The notes: generated by a model from the letters alone, not told the origin. Counted from the stretch's first letter, positions 1 through 6,888 are shown. The stretch is DNA of 11,118 bases from Candidatus Zipacnadia bacterium (GCA_029821455.1 JALGTI010000075.1:1-11118); one strand, 5' to 3'. Translations and numbers: made by a program.

Positions 1-4
1 CAAC

Positions 5-1087
5 GTGCACCAGGTCACATTTATTCCCGGTGATGGGACCGGCCCTGAGGTCGCCGGGGCGATGCGCAGATGTGTGGACGCGACCGGCGTGGAGATTGAA
101 TGGGAAGAGCAGCAGGCTGGGCTGGATGTGCTTGAGGAAAAGGGCACGCCGCTGCCCGATGAAGTGCTGGATTCCATTCGCCGCAATAAGGTGGCCATTA
201 AGGGGCCGATTACAACGCCAGTGGGCAAGGGCTTCCGCAGTGTGAATGTGGCGCTGCGCAAGCAGCTTGACCTCTATGTCTGCCTGCGGCCCTGTAAGTA
301 CTATGAGGGCGTCAAGTCGCGCTATCCCGAGGCCGACGTGGTCATCGTCCGCGAGAATACTGAAGACCTCTATGCAGGCATCGAGTTTGAGCGCGGCACC
401 GACGAGTGTGAGCAGGCCCGCAAGGCAATCGAAGAACTCAGTGGCGCGACTATCCGGCCGGACTCTGGTATCAGCATCAAGCCAATCTCGGAGTTCGCCA
501 GCGAGCGCATCGTGCGCTTCGCCTTTGAGTATGCCATCGCCAATGGGCGGCACAAAGTGACCGCTGTTCACAAGGCCAACATAATGAAATTCAGTGACGG
601 GCTGTTCCTCGAGGTTGCGCGCAAGGTAGCTGAGGAGTATGCGTCCTCGGGTATCGAGTTTGAGGACCGCATTGTTGACAATATGTGTATGCAACTGGTG
701 CAGAAGCCGGAGCTGTATGATGTGCTGGTACTGCCCAATTTGTACGGCGATATCCTTAGTGATCTGTGCTGTGGACTGGTAGGTGGGCTTGGAGTGGCAC
801 CGGGGGCAAATATTGGTGATGAGATCGCGGTCTTCGAAGCCACCCACGGCAGCGCACCCAAGTACAAGGGCCTGAACAGGGTCAACCCCACTGCGACCAT
901 CCTTTCGGGGGTGATGATGCTGCGGTATCTGGGCGAGGATGAGGCTGCAAACAGGCTCGAGGCCGCCGTGGCAAGGGTCATCAAAGAGAGTAAGTCTGTG
1001 ACATACGACATCAAGCCCGACCGTGACGACCCGACTGCCGTGGGCACCAGCGAGATGGCTGATGCCATTATTGCAGCGATGGAGTAG
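5..1087 (+). CDS. NAD-dependent isocitrate dehydrogenase (isocitrate/isopropylmalate dehydrogenase family)
   Basis: Predicted to oxidise and decarboxylate isocitrate to 2-oxoglutarate with NAD+ in the cytoplasm (TCA cycle). The 360-residue length suits the short NAD-type family. Visible family features are the N-terminal IPGDGTGPEV (7-16), the substrate loop with S79 and N81 followed by ALRK, RENTEDLYAG (116-125), the catalytic Lys in VHKAN (K190), the metal-binding aspartates D225, D249 and D253, and the cofactor motif FEATHGSAP (277-285). RENTEDLYAGIEF with the SVNVALRK loop favours isocitrate over 3-isopropylmalate; homoisocitrate dehydrogenase remains possible. The start is a GTG at base 5 that fits family N-termini (M-x-x-VTxIPGDG), but its ribosome binding site lies outside the window, so a slightly longer protein cannot be excluded. 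The next gene on the same strand begins 82 nt downstream, and no convincing terminator lies between. Confidence 0.93.
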   Translation: MHQVTFIPGDGTGPEVAGAMRRCVDATGVEIEWEEQQAGLDVLEEKGTPLPDEVLDSIRRNKVAIKGPITTPVGKGFRSVNVALRKQLDLYVCLRPCKYYEGVKSRYPEADVVIVRENTEDLYAGIEFERGTDECEQARKAIEELSGATIRPDSGISIKPISEFASERIVRFAFEYAIANGRHKVTAVHKANIMKFSDGLFLEVARKVAEEYASSGIEFEDRIVDNMCMQLVQKPELYDVLVLPNLYGDILSDLCCGLVGGLGVAPGANIGDEIAVFEATHGSAPKYKGLNRVNPTATILSGVMMLRYLGEDEAANRLEAAVARVIKESKSVTYDIKPDRDDPTAVGTSEMADAIIAAME

Positions 1088-1169
1088 TCCCGTCGAGTGC
1101 ACAGGAACCTGTGCGATAGGGTGCAGGTCTAAGACTATGCCACAACCCCATTGGGGAAGGGAGCACTGA

Positions 1170-2066
1170 ATGACCAAAGTGCGCATCACCGGCCTGGCAC
1201 TTGTGTCCTGCCTGGCAGTTGCCATAGGTGGGTGTGGCGGGGGCGGAGGCTTGGCCGCATTCGACTACATCAGCATCAGCCCCGCTGACTTCACCGCGCG
1301 GCCGGATGATGAGATACAGTTCCGTGCCTACGGGCAATATAACGACGGCGCGGCCGGGCGGGAGATAACCCCTAACGTCACTTGGGCCTCCACTGACGAC
1401 TCGGTGGGCACCATCAGCCCCCAGGGAGACTTTGTAGCCGAAGGCGAAGGGACCTGCGAAATCAGCGCTACATATGACAACCTGGAGCCGGCGAGCACGC
1501 AGGTGACAGTCGAGAGCGCGCCATTCCTCCCAACGGCGAGCTGGTATCCGTTTGGGTTCGGCTATCAGTGGACCTACACTGGCACGCAGGTGCAGCCGGG
1601 GCAGGTTGGGCCCGCCCAGGAGACCACGCTGACAATCAGCATTAACCAGCAGGAGGTCAGGGATGGGGTGGTCTGGTGGGAGCTGATGGTGAAGGGTTCA
1701 GAGGCCGGCGTGCCACCCAGCTATATGTACCTGCGCCATACCGAGGACGGGCTGTTCCAATGGCAATGGGAGGCCGAGCCAATCCCCCGCCTCATAGAAC
1801 CGCTGATGCAGGGGCATAGCTGGCTCGACCCCAATTCTGCCGAGCACCGCTTCACGATTGAGAGAACTGATGAAACCGTCGTGGTGCCGGCCGGCGCTTA
1901 TGACAACTGCATCCGGCTCCGCGAGTACGAGGGCCGGGGCGATCCACCTTTTGATGTGCTAGTCTGGTTTGCTGAGGGTGTCGGCATCGTCAAGGATCAG
2001 GTCTGGGTTGACGGCGAAATGGTCGAAGAGCAGGAACTCACGGAGGTCCAGTTTGGAGTGCCGTAG
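1170..2066 (+). CDS. Secreted lipoprotein with bacterial Ig-like (Big_2-type) domain
   Basis: Predicted membrane-anchored lipoprotein of 298 residues. The N-terminus MTKVRITGLALVSCLAVAIGGC is a lipoprotein signal peptide: basic n-region, hydrophobic core, and lipobox AIGGC with the lipidated Cys at 22, followed by a Gly-rich linker. Residues about 33-115 look like a Big_2 Ig-like domain (ISPADFTARPDDEIQFRAYG, then VTWASTDDSVGTISPQGDF, ending in a V-T-V-E strand). Residues about 118-298 form a beta-rich, Trp-rich region (WYPFGFGYQWTYTG, a second block around YMYLRHTEDGLFQWQWE, then VVVPAGAYDNCIRLREYEG and WFAEGVGIVKDQ). This resembles secreted domains of unknown function seen in environmental bacteria. 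The start has a good purine-rich site (GAAGGGAG) about 6 nt before the ATG. The stop TAG is formed by the first bases of a palindromic repeat. No ligand or partner can be assigned. Confidence 0.85.
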   Translation: MTKVRITGLALVSCLAVAIGGCGGGGGLAAFDYISISPADFTARPDDEIQFRAYGQYNDGAAGREITPNVTWASTDDSVGTISPQGDFVAEGEGTCEISATYDNLEPASTQVTVESAPFLPTASWYPFGFGYQWTYTGTQVQPGQVGPAQETTLTISINQQEVRDGVVWWELMVKGSEAGVPPSYMYLRHTEDGLFQWQWEAEPIPRLIEPLMQGHSWLDPNSAEHRFTIERTDETVVVPAGAYDNCIRLREYEGRGDPPFDVLVWFAEGVGIVKDQVWVDGEMVEEQELTEVQFGVP

Positions 2067-2086
2067 GGGCGTGATTCATCACGCCC
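2063..2086. repeat. Short palindromic repeat, copy 1
   Basis: Perfect inverted repeat: 9-bp arms GGGCGTGAT and ATCACGCCC around a 2-nt centre (TC), preceded by GTAG. The TAG is the stop codon of the upstream lipoprotein gene. A near-identical unit lies 18 bp downstream in the opposite orientation, making a facing pair like a BIME/REP doublet. There is no T-tract, so an intrinsic terminator role is possible but not shown. Confidence 0.7.
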
Positions 2087-2104
2087 AGAGATGTTATAGG
2101 CCCG

Positions 2105-2131
2105 AGGGGCGCGATGAATCGCGCCCCTACA
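2105..2131. repeat. Short palindromic repeat, copy 2 (inverted relative to copy 1)
   Basis: Perfect inverted repeat with 11-bp arms AGGGGCGCGAT and ATCGCGCCCCT around GA, followed by TAC. Read on the minus strand it begins GTAGGGGCG like copy 1. It differs from copy 1 by a paired change, with a C-G pair where copy 1 has T-A, which keeps the stem intact. It lies in the convergent gap between the lipoprotein gene and the GMP synthase gene, 27 bp from the latter's stop codon. Confidence 0.7.
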
Positions 2132-2158
2132 AGTCTACCAAAGCATGTAGTCTATCGT

Positions 2159-3088
2159 TCAGATATACTCAATCGTTGCCGGGGGCTTGGGGGTGAGGTC
2201 GTAGAGCACCCGGTTGACGCCCTCGATCTCGGTGCAGATGCGTTCCTGGATTCGTCGGAGCACCGCCCAGGGCACCTCGACCGGCGCGGCGGTCATCGCA
2301 TCCTCCGACTCAACAGCCCGCACCACCATTATCTCCCCCAGCAGACGCCCACCCTCCTTCAGCCCCGTGGCGCGGTCACTGAGGAGCACCGCCATACACT
2401 GGAACGGCCTGAAAGGGGCAAGCTCCTCCTCAACGATGACATGCGCGGCGCGGACCTTAGCGATGCGTTCGGGCGTACACTCGCCTATGCAGCGTGTCGC
2501 CAGACCCGGCCCGGGGAACGGCATACGCTGATGGATCTCCTCGGGCAGGCCCAATTCAGCAGCGACCAAACGCACGTCAGGCTTGAACAGGTCCTTCAGC
2601 GGCTCCAGAATCTGTAGGCCATACTCGGCCGGGTCAATGCCGATCTGCTCCAGGATGTTGTGCTGGGTCTTGATGCCCTTCTGGGTCTCAATGATGTCGG
2701 CGGCGATGGTTCCCTGCAGCATGAAGCTGCAGCCGCTATTGCACACAGCCTCGCCGAGGGTCTTGTAGAAGGTATCACGGAATGCTTTGCGCTTTTCCTC
2801 AGGATCTACCTGCCCCCTGAGTGCGGCGAAGAAGTCAGCCGACTTGTCTATTATCTCAACCTCAATGCCCAGACCAGCGAAGATAGCCTTGATTTGCTCC
2901 CCTTCGCCCTCGCGCATCAGGCCATCATCTATGAACAGGGCATGAAGCTGGTTGTCTATCGCCTTGTGGGCGAGGACGGCGACGGCTGAGCTGTCCACTC
3001 CGCCGGAAAGAGCCACCAGCGCGGTCTTGTCGCCGATAGCCTGTTCCAACTCTGTGATCTTCTCTCTGACGAATACCTTCGGATCCAT
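2159..3088 (-). CDS. guaA: GMP synthase, ATP-pyrophosphatase (synthetase) subunit, stand-alone type
   Basis: Adenylates XMP and, with ammonia from a glutaminase partner or free ammonia, forms GMP in de novo purine synthesis. The protein has only the N-type ATP-PPase domain (P-loop SGGVDSS at 28-34, LQGTIAADIIET at about 124-135) and the C-terminal dimerisation domain (RMPFPGPGLATR at 188-199, terminal LTPKPPATIEYI). The class I glutaminase domain of the usual ~510-residue bacterial GuaA is absent, so this matches the two-subunit archaeal arrangement (GuaAb). No glutaminase gene is in the window. I chose ATG at 3088 (309 residues, MDPKVF) because GAGGTG lies 8 nt upstream and relatives begin MDPxxF; the GTG at 3097 would add three residues and overlap that site. 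It is the last gene on the minus strand here and lies 173 nt after the amidohydrolase operon, separated by repeats, so it may have its own promoter. Confidence 0.92.
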   Translation of the reverse strand: MDPKVFVREKITELEQAIGDKTALVALSGGVDSSAVAVLAHKAIDNQLHALFIDDGLMREGEGEQIKAIFAGLGIEVEIIDKSADFFAALRGQVDPEEKRKAFRDTFYKTLGEAVCNSGCSFMLQGTIAADIIETQKGIKTQHNILEQIGIDPAEYGLQILEPLKDLFKPDVRLVAAELGLPEEIHQRMPFPGPGLATRCIGECTPERIAKVRAAHVIVEEELAPFRPFQCMAVLLSDRATGLKEGGRLLGEIMVVRAVESEDAMTAAPVEVPWAVLRRIQERICTEIEGVNRVLYDLTPKPPATIEYI

Positions 3089-3186
3089 CAGGTTCACCTC
3101 GCAGTTGGTAGATGCGGGCGATCACTCGGTTTTGCATGCTTCAAAGACTCGCGAATGCGTAATCATCGCCAAGCGCCTCGCTTTTC

Positions 3187-3236
3187 AACCCACCCCCATT
3201 CCCCCTCCCTTTACGGAGCGGGTTAGGGGGTAGGTT
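3187..3236. repeat. Imperfect GC-rich hairpin element (dispersed-repeat-like)
   Basis: About 50 bp with complementary arms: on the plus strand AACCCACCCCCATTCCCCCT pairs with the GGGTTAGGGGGTAGGTT side, around a CTTTACGGA centre. C-tract and G-tract hairpins of this style occur as dispersed intergenic repeats in many environmental bacterial genomes (recalled, not searched). Only one copy is in the window. It lies between the amidohydrolase operon and the GMP synthase gene and could act as a weak transcription barrier. Confidence 0.55.
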
Positions 3237-3264
3237 AGTCATCGCGGGTGGGACGCCTACGTTA
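3237..3264. repeat. Second repeat-like element overlapping a stop codon
   Basis: Read on the minus strand, TAACGTAGGCGTCCCACC followed by CGCGATGAC resembles the common dispersed element whose accidental translation gives NVGVPPA-type peptides. Its left edge includes the TAA stop of the amidohydrolase gene ending at 3262, and its other end directly abuts the hairpin element at 3187-3236. Single copy here, so repeat status is inferred from memory. Confidence 0.4.
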
Positions 3265-4029
3265 CGCTTGTCCACCGAACAGCCGCAGGGCATTGCCTGA
3301 CAGGACCAGCTCCCGCGTCTGCTCATCCATTTCCAGCGCCTCGACCTTGTGCAGGCGGTAGCGTATAAGCCCTGTACCGCCAGCTCCCCAGCCGAAGTCG
3401 CTCCCGTACATAATCCGCTCGGCCGGCACGCTGTCCACGATGCTCTGCATCGCCAGCATCGTCGGCCCGCACATAGTGAGGTAGATATTGGGCCACTCGC
3501 AGGCGATATCACGGGCCTGCCGCCACTGGTCATTCAGGCCCGCGTGGCCTAAGACCACCGTCACTTCCGGAAACCGTCGCGTCACGTCCGCGCACTGCAG
3601 CGTGGAGGAATACGGCGGGCTACCGTCGTGGAAGGTGATGGGGATGCCCAGTTCCGCGCAGACCTCGTACACGGGATCATTATACTCATCCGAGCACGAG
3701 CAGCCCTGCAGCCACGGATGCAACTTGAGTGCCTTGATGCCCAGCATCTCATAGCAACGCCGCACTTCGTCAGCGGCCGTCTCTTCCCGTGGATTCACCA
3801 CACACATCGGCCAGAAGCGCCCCTCAAAGCCCTGGGAAATAGCGGCCAGGAAGTCATTATGTTCGCGGTGGGTATAACAGTCCGAGTACAGCGGAGCGGA
3901 CAAGGAACCCGCCGATCCATCCACTCCCTCAGCTGTCATCACGTCCAGGAATTGCTCCATCAGACTGCGGCCCTCATCAACTCCCGCCGAGATGGGGATG
4001 GGAGGATGCACGTGACAGTCAATAACCAT
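3262..4029 (-). CDS. Amidohydrolase_2 family TIM-barrel metal-dependent hydrolase
   Basis: Predicted cytoplasmic hydrolase or decarboxylase of the amidohydrolase superfamily, 255 residues. Expected barrel residues are visible: HxH at H6/H8 (DCHVH), KLHPWLQG with K102, H134 (TFHDG), H162 (LGHAG) and D211 (YGSDFGWG), plus the terminal helix signature GNALRLFG. It is the last gene of a four-gene minus-strand operon. Its ATG follows the TAG of the upstream paralogue with no intervening base, which suggests translational coupling; AGGGGTGG lies about 5 nt before the start. It is rich in Cys near the middle (LQGCSCSDEY, 108-116), unlike its neighbour. The family includes 2-pyrone-4,6-dicarboxylate hydrolases, ACMSD-like decarboxylases and lactonases, and the substrate cannot be chosen from sequence alone. 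Confidence 0.88.
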   Translation of the reverse strand: MVIDCHVHPPIPISAGVDEGRSLMEQFLDVMTAEGVDGSAGSLSAPLYSDCYTHREHNDFLAAISQGFEGRFWPMCVVNPREETAADEVRRCYEMLGIKALKLHPWLQGCSCSDEYNDPVYEVCAELGIPITFHDGSPPYSSTLQCADVTRRFPEVTVVLGHAGLNDQWRQARDIACEWPNIYLTMCGPTMLAMQSIVDSVPAERIMYGSDFGWGAGGTGLIRYRLHKVEALEMDEQTRELVLSGNALRLFGGQA

Positions 4030-4764
4030 CTAGACCACCCCTTCGCCTAGCAAGCGGAGAATAGTCTGACTCAACACGATCTGACGCTGCTGCTCATCCG
4101 GTATCGCATCGCCCATCTTTTCAAGCTCGATGGGGTATGTATTCTGTGGGTAGTCGGTTCCAAAGCACAGCCGATCAGGGCCCATTGTGGTGCAGTACTT
4201 GCCAATCGAGGACGGGTTGTTGACGCTTGTGTCCAGATAGATGTTCTTCACGTCGGTGATGCCGGGAATCATATCGTTCCAGAAGTCGGTGCTGCCGGAG
4301 TGGCCCATTATGAAGTTGACCGCCGGGAAGCGCCTCGCCAGCATCGCAAGCTGTAGCGGCTCGGCACAGACCATCGTAGCGGTGTGGACAAAGACCGGCA
4401 GGTTGTGCTCACCAGCCACCTCAATGAGCGGGTAGACTACGTCGTCGCTGAGGGTGAAGCCCTGCACCTTCGAATTCAGTTTCAGGCCCCGGGCACCGGC
4501 GGCAATCGCCCGCTGCAGTTCCGCTACAGCCTTGGCTCCGTACCACGGATTGGCAGTGGCAAACGGGATGAAGCGGCCAGGATGCTTGGCTGCCTGGGTC
4601 AGGACATAGTCGTTGCCCTCGGCATTCTCCACTGCCAGACAGCGGTCAACGGGACAGACCACCGCCTGCTCGATTTCGGAGGCGTCCATCGCGGCGAGCA
4701 GCTCATCGGGACTACACGAATGATACACGCCTTCGCCAATGTGAGTGTGGCAGTCAACAATCAT
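4030..4764 (-). CDS. Amidohydrolase_2 family TIM-barrel metal-dependent hydrolase (paralogue)
   Basis: A 244-residue TIM-barrel hydrolase related to the gene after it. Motifs are H6/H8 (DCHTH), GLKLNSKVQGF with K95, H127 (VFVHTAT), H155 (IMGHSGS) and D204 (FGTDYPQN), ending in a helix with TILRLLGEG. Metal-binding and catalytic positions are all kept, so it should be active. The start ATG overlaps the stop of the Gfo/Idh gene by 4 nt (ATGA), and its own TAG directly abuts the next ATG. The two paralogues share barrel motifs but differ widely elsewhere, so they are probably an old duplication acting on related substrates or successive steps. Substrate unknown. Confidence 0.88.
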   Translation of the reverse strand: MIVDCHTHIGEGVYHSCSPDELLAAMDASEIEQAVVCPVDRCLAVENAEGNDYVLTQAAKHPGRFIPFATANPWYGAKAVAELQRAIAAGARGLKLNSKVQGFTLSDDVVYPLIEVAGEHNLPVFVHTATMVCAEPLQLAMLARRFPAVNFIMGHSGSTDFWNDMIPGITDVKNIYLDTSVNNPSSIGKYCTTMGPDRLCFGTDYPQNTYPIELEKMGDAIPDEQQRQIVLSQTILRLLGEGVV

Positions 4765-5795
4765 GAGATTTCCACCACCTCTCCAGTCTGGGCGCTATCG
4801 TAGATGGCCTCGCCCAGTCTTAGGGCTCGTGCGCAGTCTTCCAGCTCCGGCCCGCCCTCGGCCTGGCCGATACACTTCAGGGCGAAATGGCGCACCTCGC
4901 CACGGTAGCCAAGCAGCTCATTCTCATCGTGCATGCCTGGCCCTGTAGGCCGCCACTGGCGGGAGAGTTTTCCCGAGTTTTCTGGCACCTCGGTCCAATC
5001 TTTGCCCGCTTGGACCTCAACGTACAACATATCATCAACCTGCACCATACAGCCGCGCCCCGTCAGTTCAACTCGCTCATCAAAGTCGCGCCAAGGCTGG
5101 ATGGCATCTATGGTGTTCATATTCATCTGGCCGATGATGTTGTTTTCAAACTCGATGTTGACCAGATAGCCGAACAGTTCGTGGTCCACTTGCCGGAAAA
5201 GCGCGTGCACGCGGCGGGCCGGGCCGCCAAAGAACTGGACCAGGTCGCACTGGTGCACCTGCTGCCCCACCAGGAACGCGCGCTTCGCCTCCAGCCCCCA
5301 CAGGTCCGGGTACGGCCCCTGCGTGAACTTGGTGACGACCATATTCAGCCCACCGAACTCGTCGCGCTGGATGAACTGCTTGGCGATGTTATAGGCTGTG
5401 GCGAAGCGCTTCATAAAGCCGACCTGGCCCCAGGTATTGTGCTGGTGGGCGATATCGGCCAGCTCCTGGGCCTCGGCTGCGGTGTTGGCGCTGGGCTTCT
5501 CCACATAGACCGGGATACCCCGGCGCAGCACGTGCGGGGCCAGCTCATAGTGCTGCGGCGCCGGGCCGACGACAAAGACGCCGTCGGGCTGCTCCTTGTC
5601 CAGCATCTCCTCCATATCGGTGTAGACAGCCTTGGCGCCCCAGCGGCGCTGTGCTTCCTCGGCCCGCTCGCGGACAATGTCACAGGCCGCCACGAAGTCA
5701 ATCTCCGGAATCCAGGGGATGTTAGGCATCATCTTATTGCTGGCAAATCCCCCACAACCGATGAACGCAATTCGGGCTTTGGATTGGTCGGACAT
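4761..5795 (-). CDS. Gfo/Idh/MocA family NAD(P)-dependent oxidoreductase
   Basis: Predicted cytoplasmic dehydrogenase of 344 residues acting on a sugar, inositol or related polyol or keto compound. The N-terminal Rossmann fold shows IAFIGCGGFA (9-18) and an acidic strand end at CD (38-39). The family signature EKPSA has catalytic K100, and the C-terminal domain begins at GFMKRF (126-131) with HQCDL (H181, D184) as the likely catalytic His/Asp region. I chose ATG at 5795 because GGGAG lies 7 nt upstream and the protein then starts just before the Rossmann strand; a TTG at 5813 would add six residues and include the ribosome binding site. It lies 27 nt after the ornithine cyclodeaminase-family gene and overlaps the next gene by 4 nt. 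Sequence does not tell the substrate. Confidence 0.9.
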   Translation of the reverse strand: MSDQSKARIAFIGCGGFASNKMMPNIPWIPEIDFVAACDIVRERAEEAQRRWGAKAVYTDMEEMLDKEQPDGVFVVGPAPQHYELAPHVLRRGIPVYVEKPSANTAAEAQELADIAHQHNTWGQVGFMKRFATAYNIAKQFIQRDEFGGLNMVVTKFTQGPYPDLWGLEAKRAFLVGQQVHQCDLVQFFGGPARRVHALFRQVDHELFGYLVNIEFENNIIGQMNMNTIDAIQPWRDFDERVELTGRGCMVQVDDMLYVEVQAGKDWTEVPENSGKLSRQWRPTGPGMHDENELLGYRGEVRHFALKCIGQAEGGPELEDCARALRLGEAIYDSAQTGEVVEIS

Positions 5796-5822
5796 TTCAT
5801 CACTCCCTTTCAAAGCTGATGC

Positions 5823-6791
5823 TTAGAGTTCCAGCCAGGTGCCTATGCCCTTGGCTTTTGCCTGTCTGTAGATGATAGGGGCCACGGCCATATCGTCAAT
5901 GGCCAGTCCCAGGTTCATCGCCATGTTGCGCTCGTCAGGACTCTGCCGGCCTGGCTTGAGGTCGGCTACAATCTCGCCCAGATCACCATAGAGCGGAGGA
6001 GTATGCTGGAAGTAGCCAGTCTCCTGATAGTAGCTGAACTGCGCGATATCATCGCTGGTGAACTTATCCATCTCAGCCATCGCCGCCGGCAGCCAGTAAG
6101 AGTCGAAGTCCACCGCTGAGGCAAATCCGCCTGGCTTGAGCCAGCCGGCCTCGATGGTAGGGTTCGGGTGCTTGAGAATGGGCCCGGATGTGACCACAAT
6201 ATCCATATCGCGCACCGCTTGCTCAGCACTGTCAACTACCTGCAACTCAAGTCCCAATTCTGCCGCCATTTCGTCCGCATACACTGCAGCCCGCTCACAG
6301 TCTATGTCATAGCACTTGACGGCTTTGAGACAGGGGCAGACAACGGTCATCGCCTCCAGATTAGTCCGGCCTTGCACGCCGCAGGCGATGATGCCGATGG
6401 TCTCAGAATCAGGGCTGGCCAGATACTTGGCGGAGACTGCGCTGGCCGCGCCGGTTCGGACCCCGGTAATCCATGTGCAGTCCATCACCGACACAGGGAA
6501 ACCCGTTTCAGGATCGTTGAGAATCAGCAGACCTGAGATATACGGGAGGCCTTTGGCCAGATTCTGTGGGAAGCCGCTGACCCACTTGATACCGGCTGCC
6601 TTCAATGACGGTATCCAGGCCGGCATCGCGTGAATGAATGCATCCTCAGCCGGATGGATGCCGGGCTTAGGCGGCATCTCCACACGCCCTGCGCCCTTCT
6701 CTCTAAATGCCTCTTCGACCGCCTTCACCACCTCGGTCATTGTCATACCGACAGATACAACATCAGCCCGGCTGAGGTACAGCAGTTCCAT
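5823..6791 (-). CDS. Ornithine cyclodeaminase / mu-crystallin family dehydrogenase
   Basis: First gene of the four-gene operon, 322 residues. The family includes ornithine cyclodeaminase, alanine dehydrogenase, pyrroline-2-carboxylate and other ketimine reductases, all NAD(P)-dependent and cytoplasmic. Visible features are GIKWVSGFPQN (67-77, K69), GLPYISGLLILND (81-93), ITGVRTGAASAVSAKYLA (108-125, R112), Rossmann turn GIIACGVQGRTNLEA (133-147) and ASAVDFDSYW (D228). From memory, K69, R112 and D228 fall at the positions described for the Pseudomonas putida ornithine cyclodeaminase. The usual first Gly of the nucleotide-binding turn is Ala (A136). The open frame continues far upstream, but ATG at 6791 matches family N-termini (LLYLSRADV) and has GGGGTGA about 5 nt before it. 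The specific substrate is unassigned. Confidence 0.9.
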   Translation of the reverse strand: MELLYLSRADVVSVGMTMTEVVKAVEEAFREKGAGRVEMPPKPGIHPAEDAFIHAMPAWIPSLKAAGIKWVSGFPQNLAKGLPYISGLLILNDPETGFPVSVMDCTWITGVRTGAASAVSAKYLASPDSETIGIIACGVQGRTNLEAMTVVCPCLKAVKCYDIDCERAAVYADEMAAELGLELQVVDSAEQAVRDMDIVVTSGPILKHPNPTIEAGWLKPGGFASAVDFDSYWLPAAMAEMDKFTSDDIAQFSYYQETGYFQHTPPLYGDLGEIVADLKPGRQSPDERNMAMNLGLAIDDMAVAPIIYRQAKAKGIGTWLEL

Positions 6792-6844
6792 CGCTATCAC
6801 CCCACTGGCACTCAGTTTCCCCACTAGCCGGCAACTATCCTGCC

Positions 6845-6865
6845 GTTGGCAGTTGTCAGTTGCAA
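6845..6865. repeat. Three imperfect tandem heptamers
   Basis: GTTGGCA, GTTGTCA and GTTGCAA follow one another without gaps in the divergent promoter region. The last copy supplies the proposed -35 box (TTGCAA), which is itself a palindrome. It could be a short tandem repeat or a set of direct-repeat regulator sites; the copy number is too low to decide. Confidence 0.4.
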
Positions 6866-6888
6866 GCTTTTTTGAATCGGTGCATAAT
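6860..6888 (+). promoter_or_regulatory. Putative sigma70-type promoter giving a leaderless mRNA
   Basis: TTGCAA (6860-6865) and CATAAT (6883-6888) are separated by 17 nt. Transcription would start about 7 nt after the -10 box, at or next to the A of the methyltransferase ATG at 6895. No Shine-Dalgarno sequence precedes that ATG, which fits a leaderless transcript. Confidence 0.5.

Noticed and set aside
568..1068. Minus-strand frame opposite isocitrate dehydrogenase
   Set aside because: Shadow frame; the opposite strand encodes a complete, motif-bearing enzyme.
1099..1114. Hairpin GCACAGG/CCTGTGC after isocitrate dehydrogenase as a terminator
   Set aside because: Stem is short, the loop is only 2 nt unless shortened, and no T-tract follows.
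2114..2617. Plus-strand frame opposite the GMP synthase gene
   Set aside because: Shadow of guaA; composition is His/Arg/Leu-rich without domain signs, and it starts in the palindrome region.
3141..3533. Minus-strand frame carrying an NVGVPPA-like and NPLRKGRG-like tail
   Set aside because: It is an out-of-frame reading of the amidohydrolase gene that runs into intergenic repeats; the tail is translated repeat DNA.
4887..5819. Long plus-strand frame of 310 codons opposite the Gfo/Idh gene
   Set aside because: Mirror frame of a GC-rich gene; no recognisable motifs, while the minus strand carries a complete Gfo/Idh protein.
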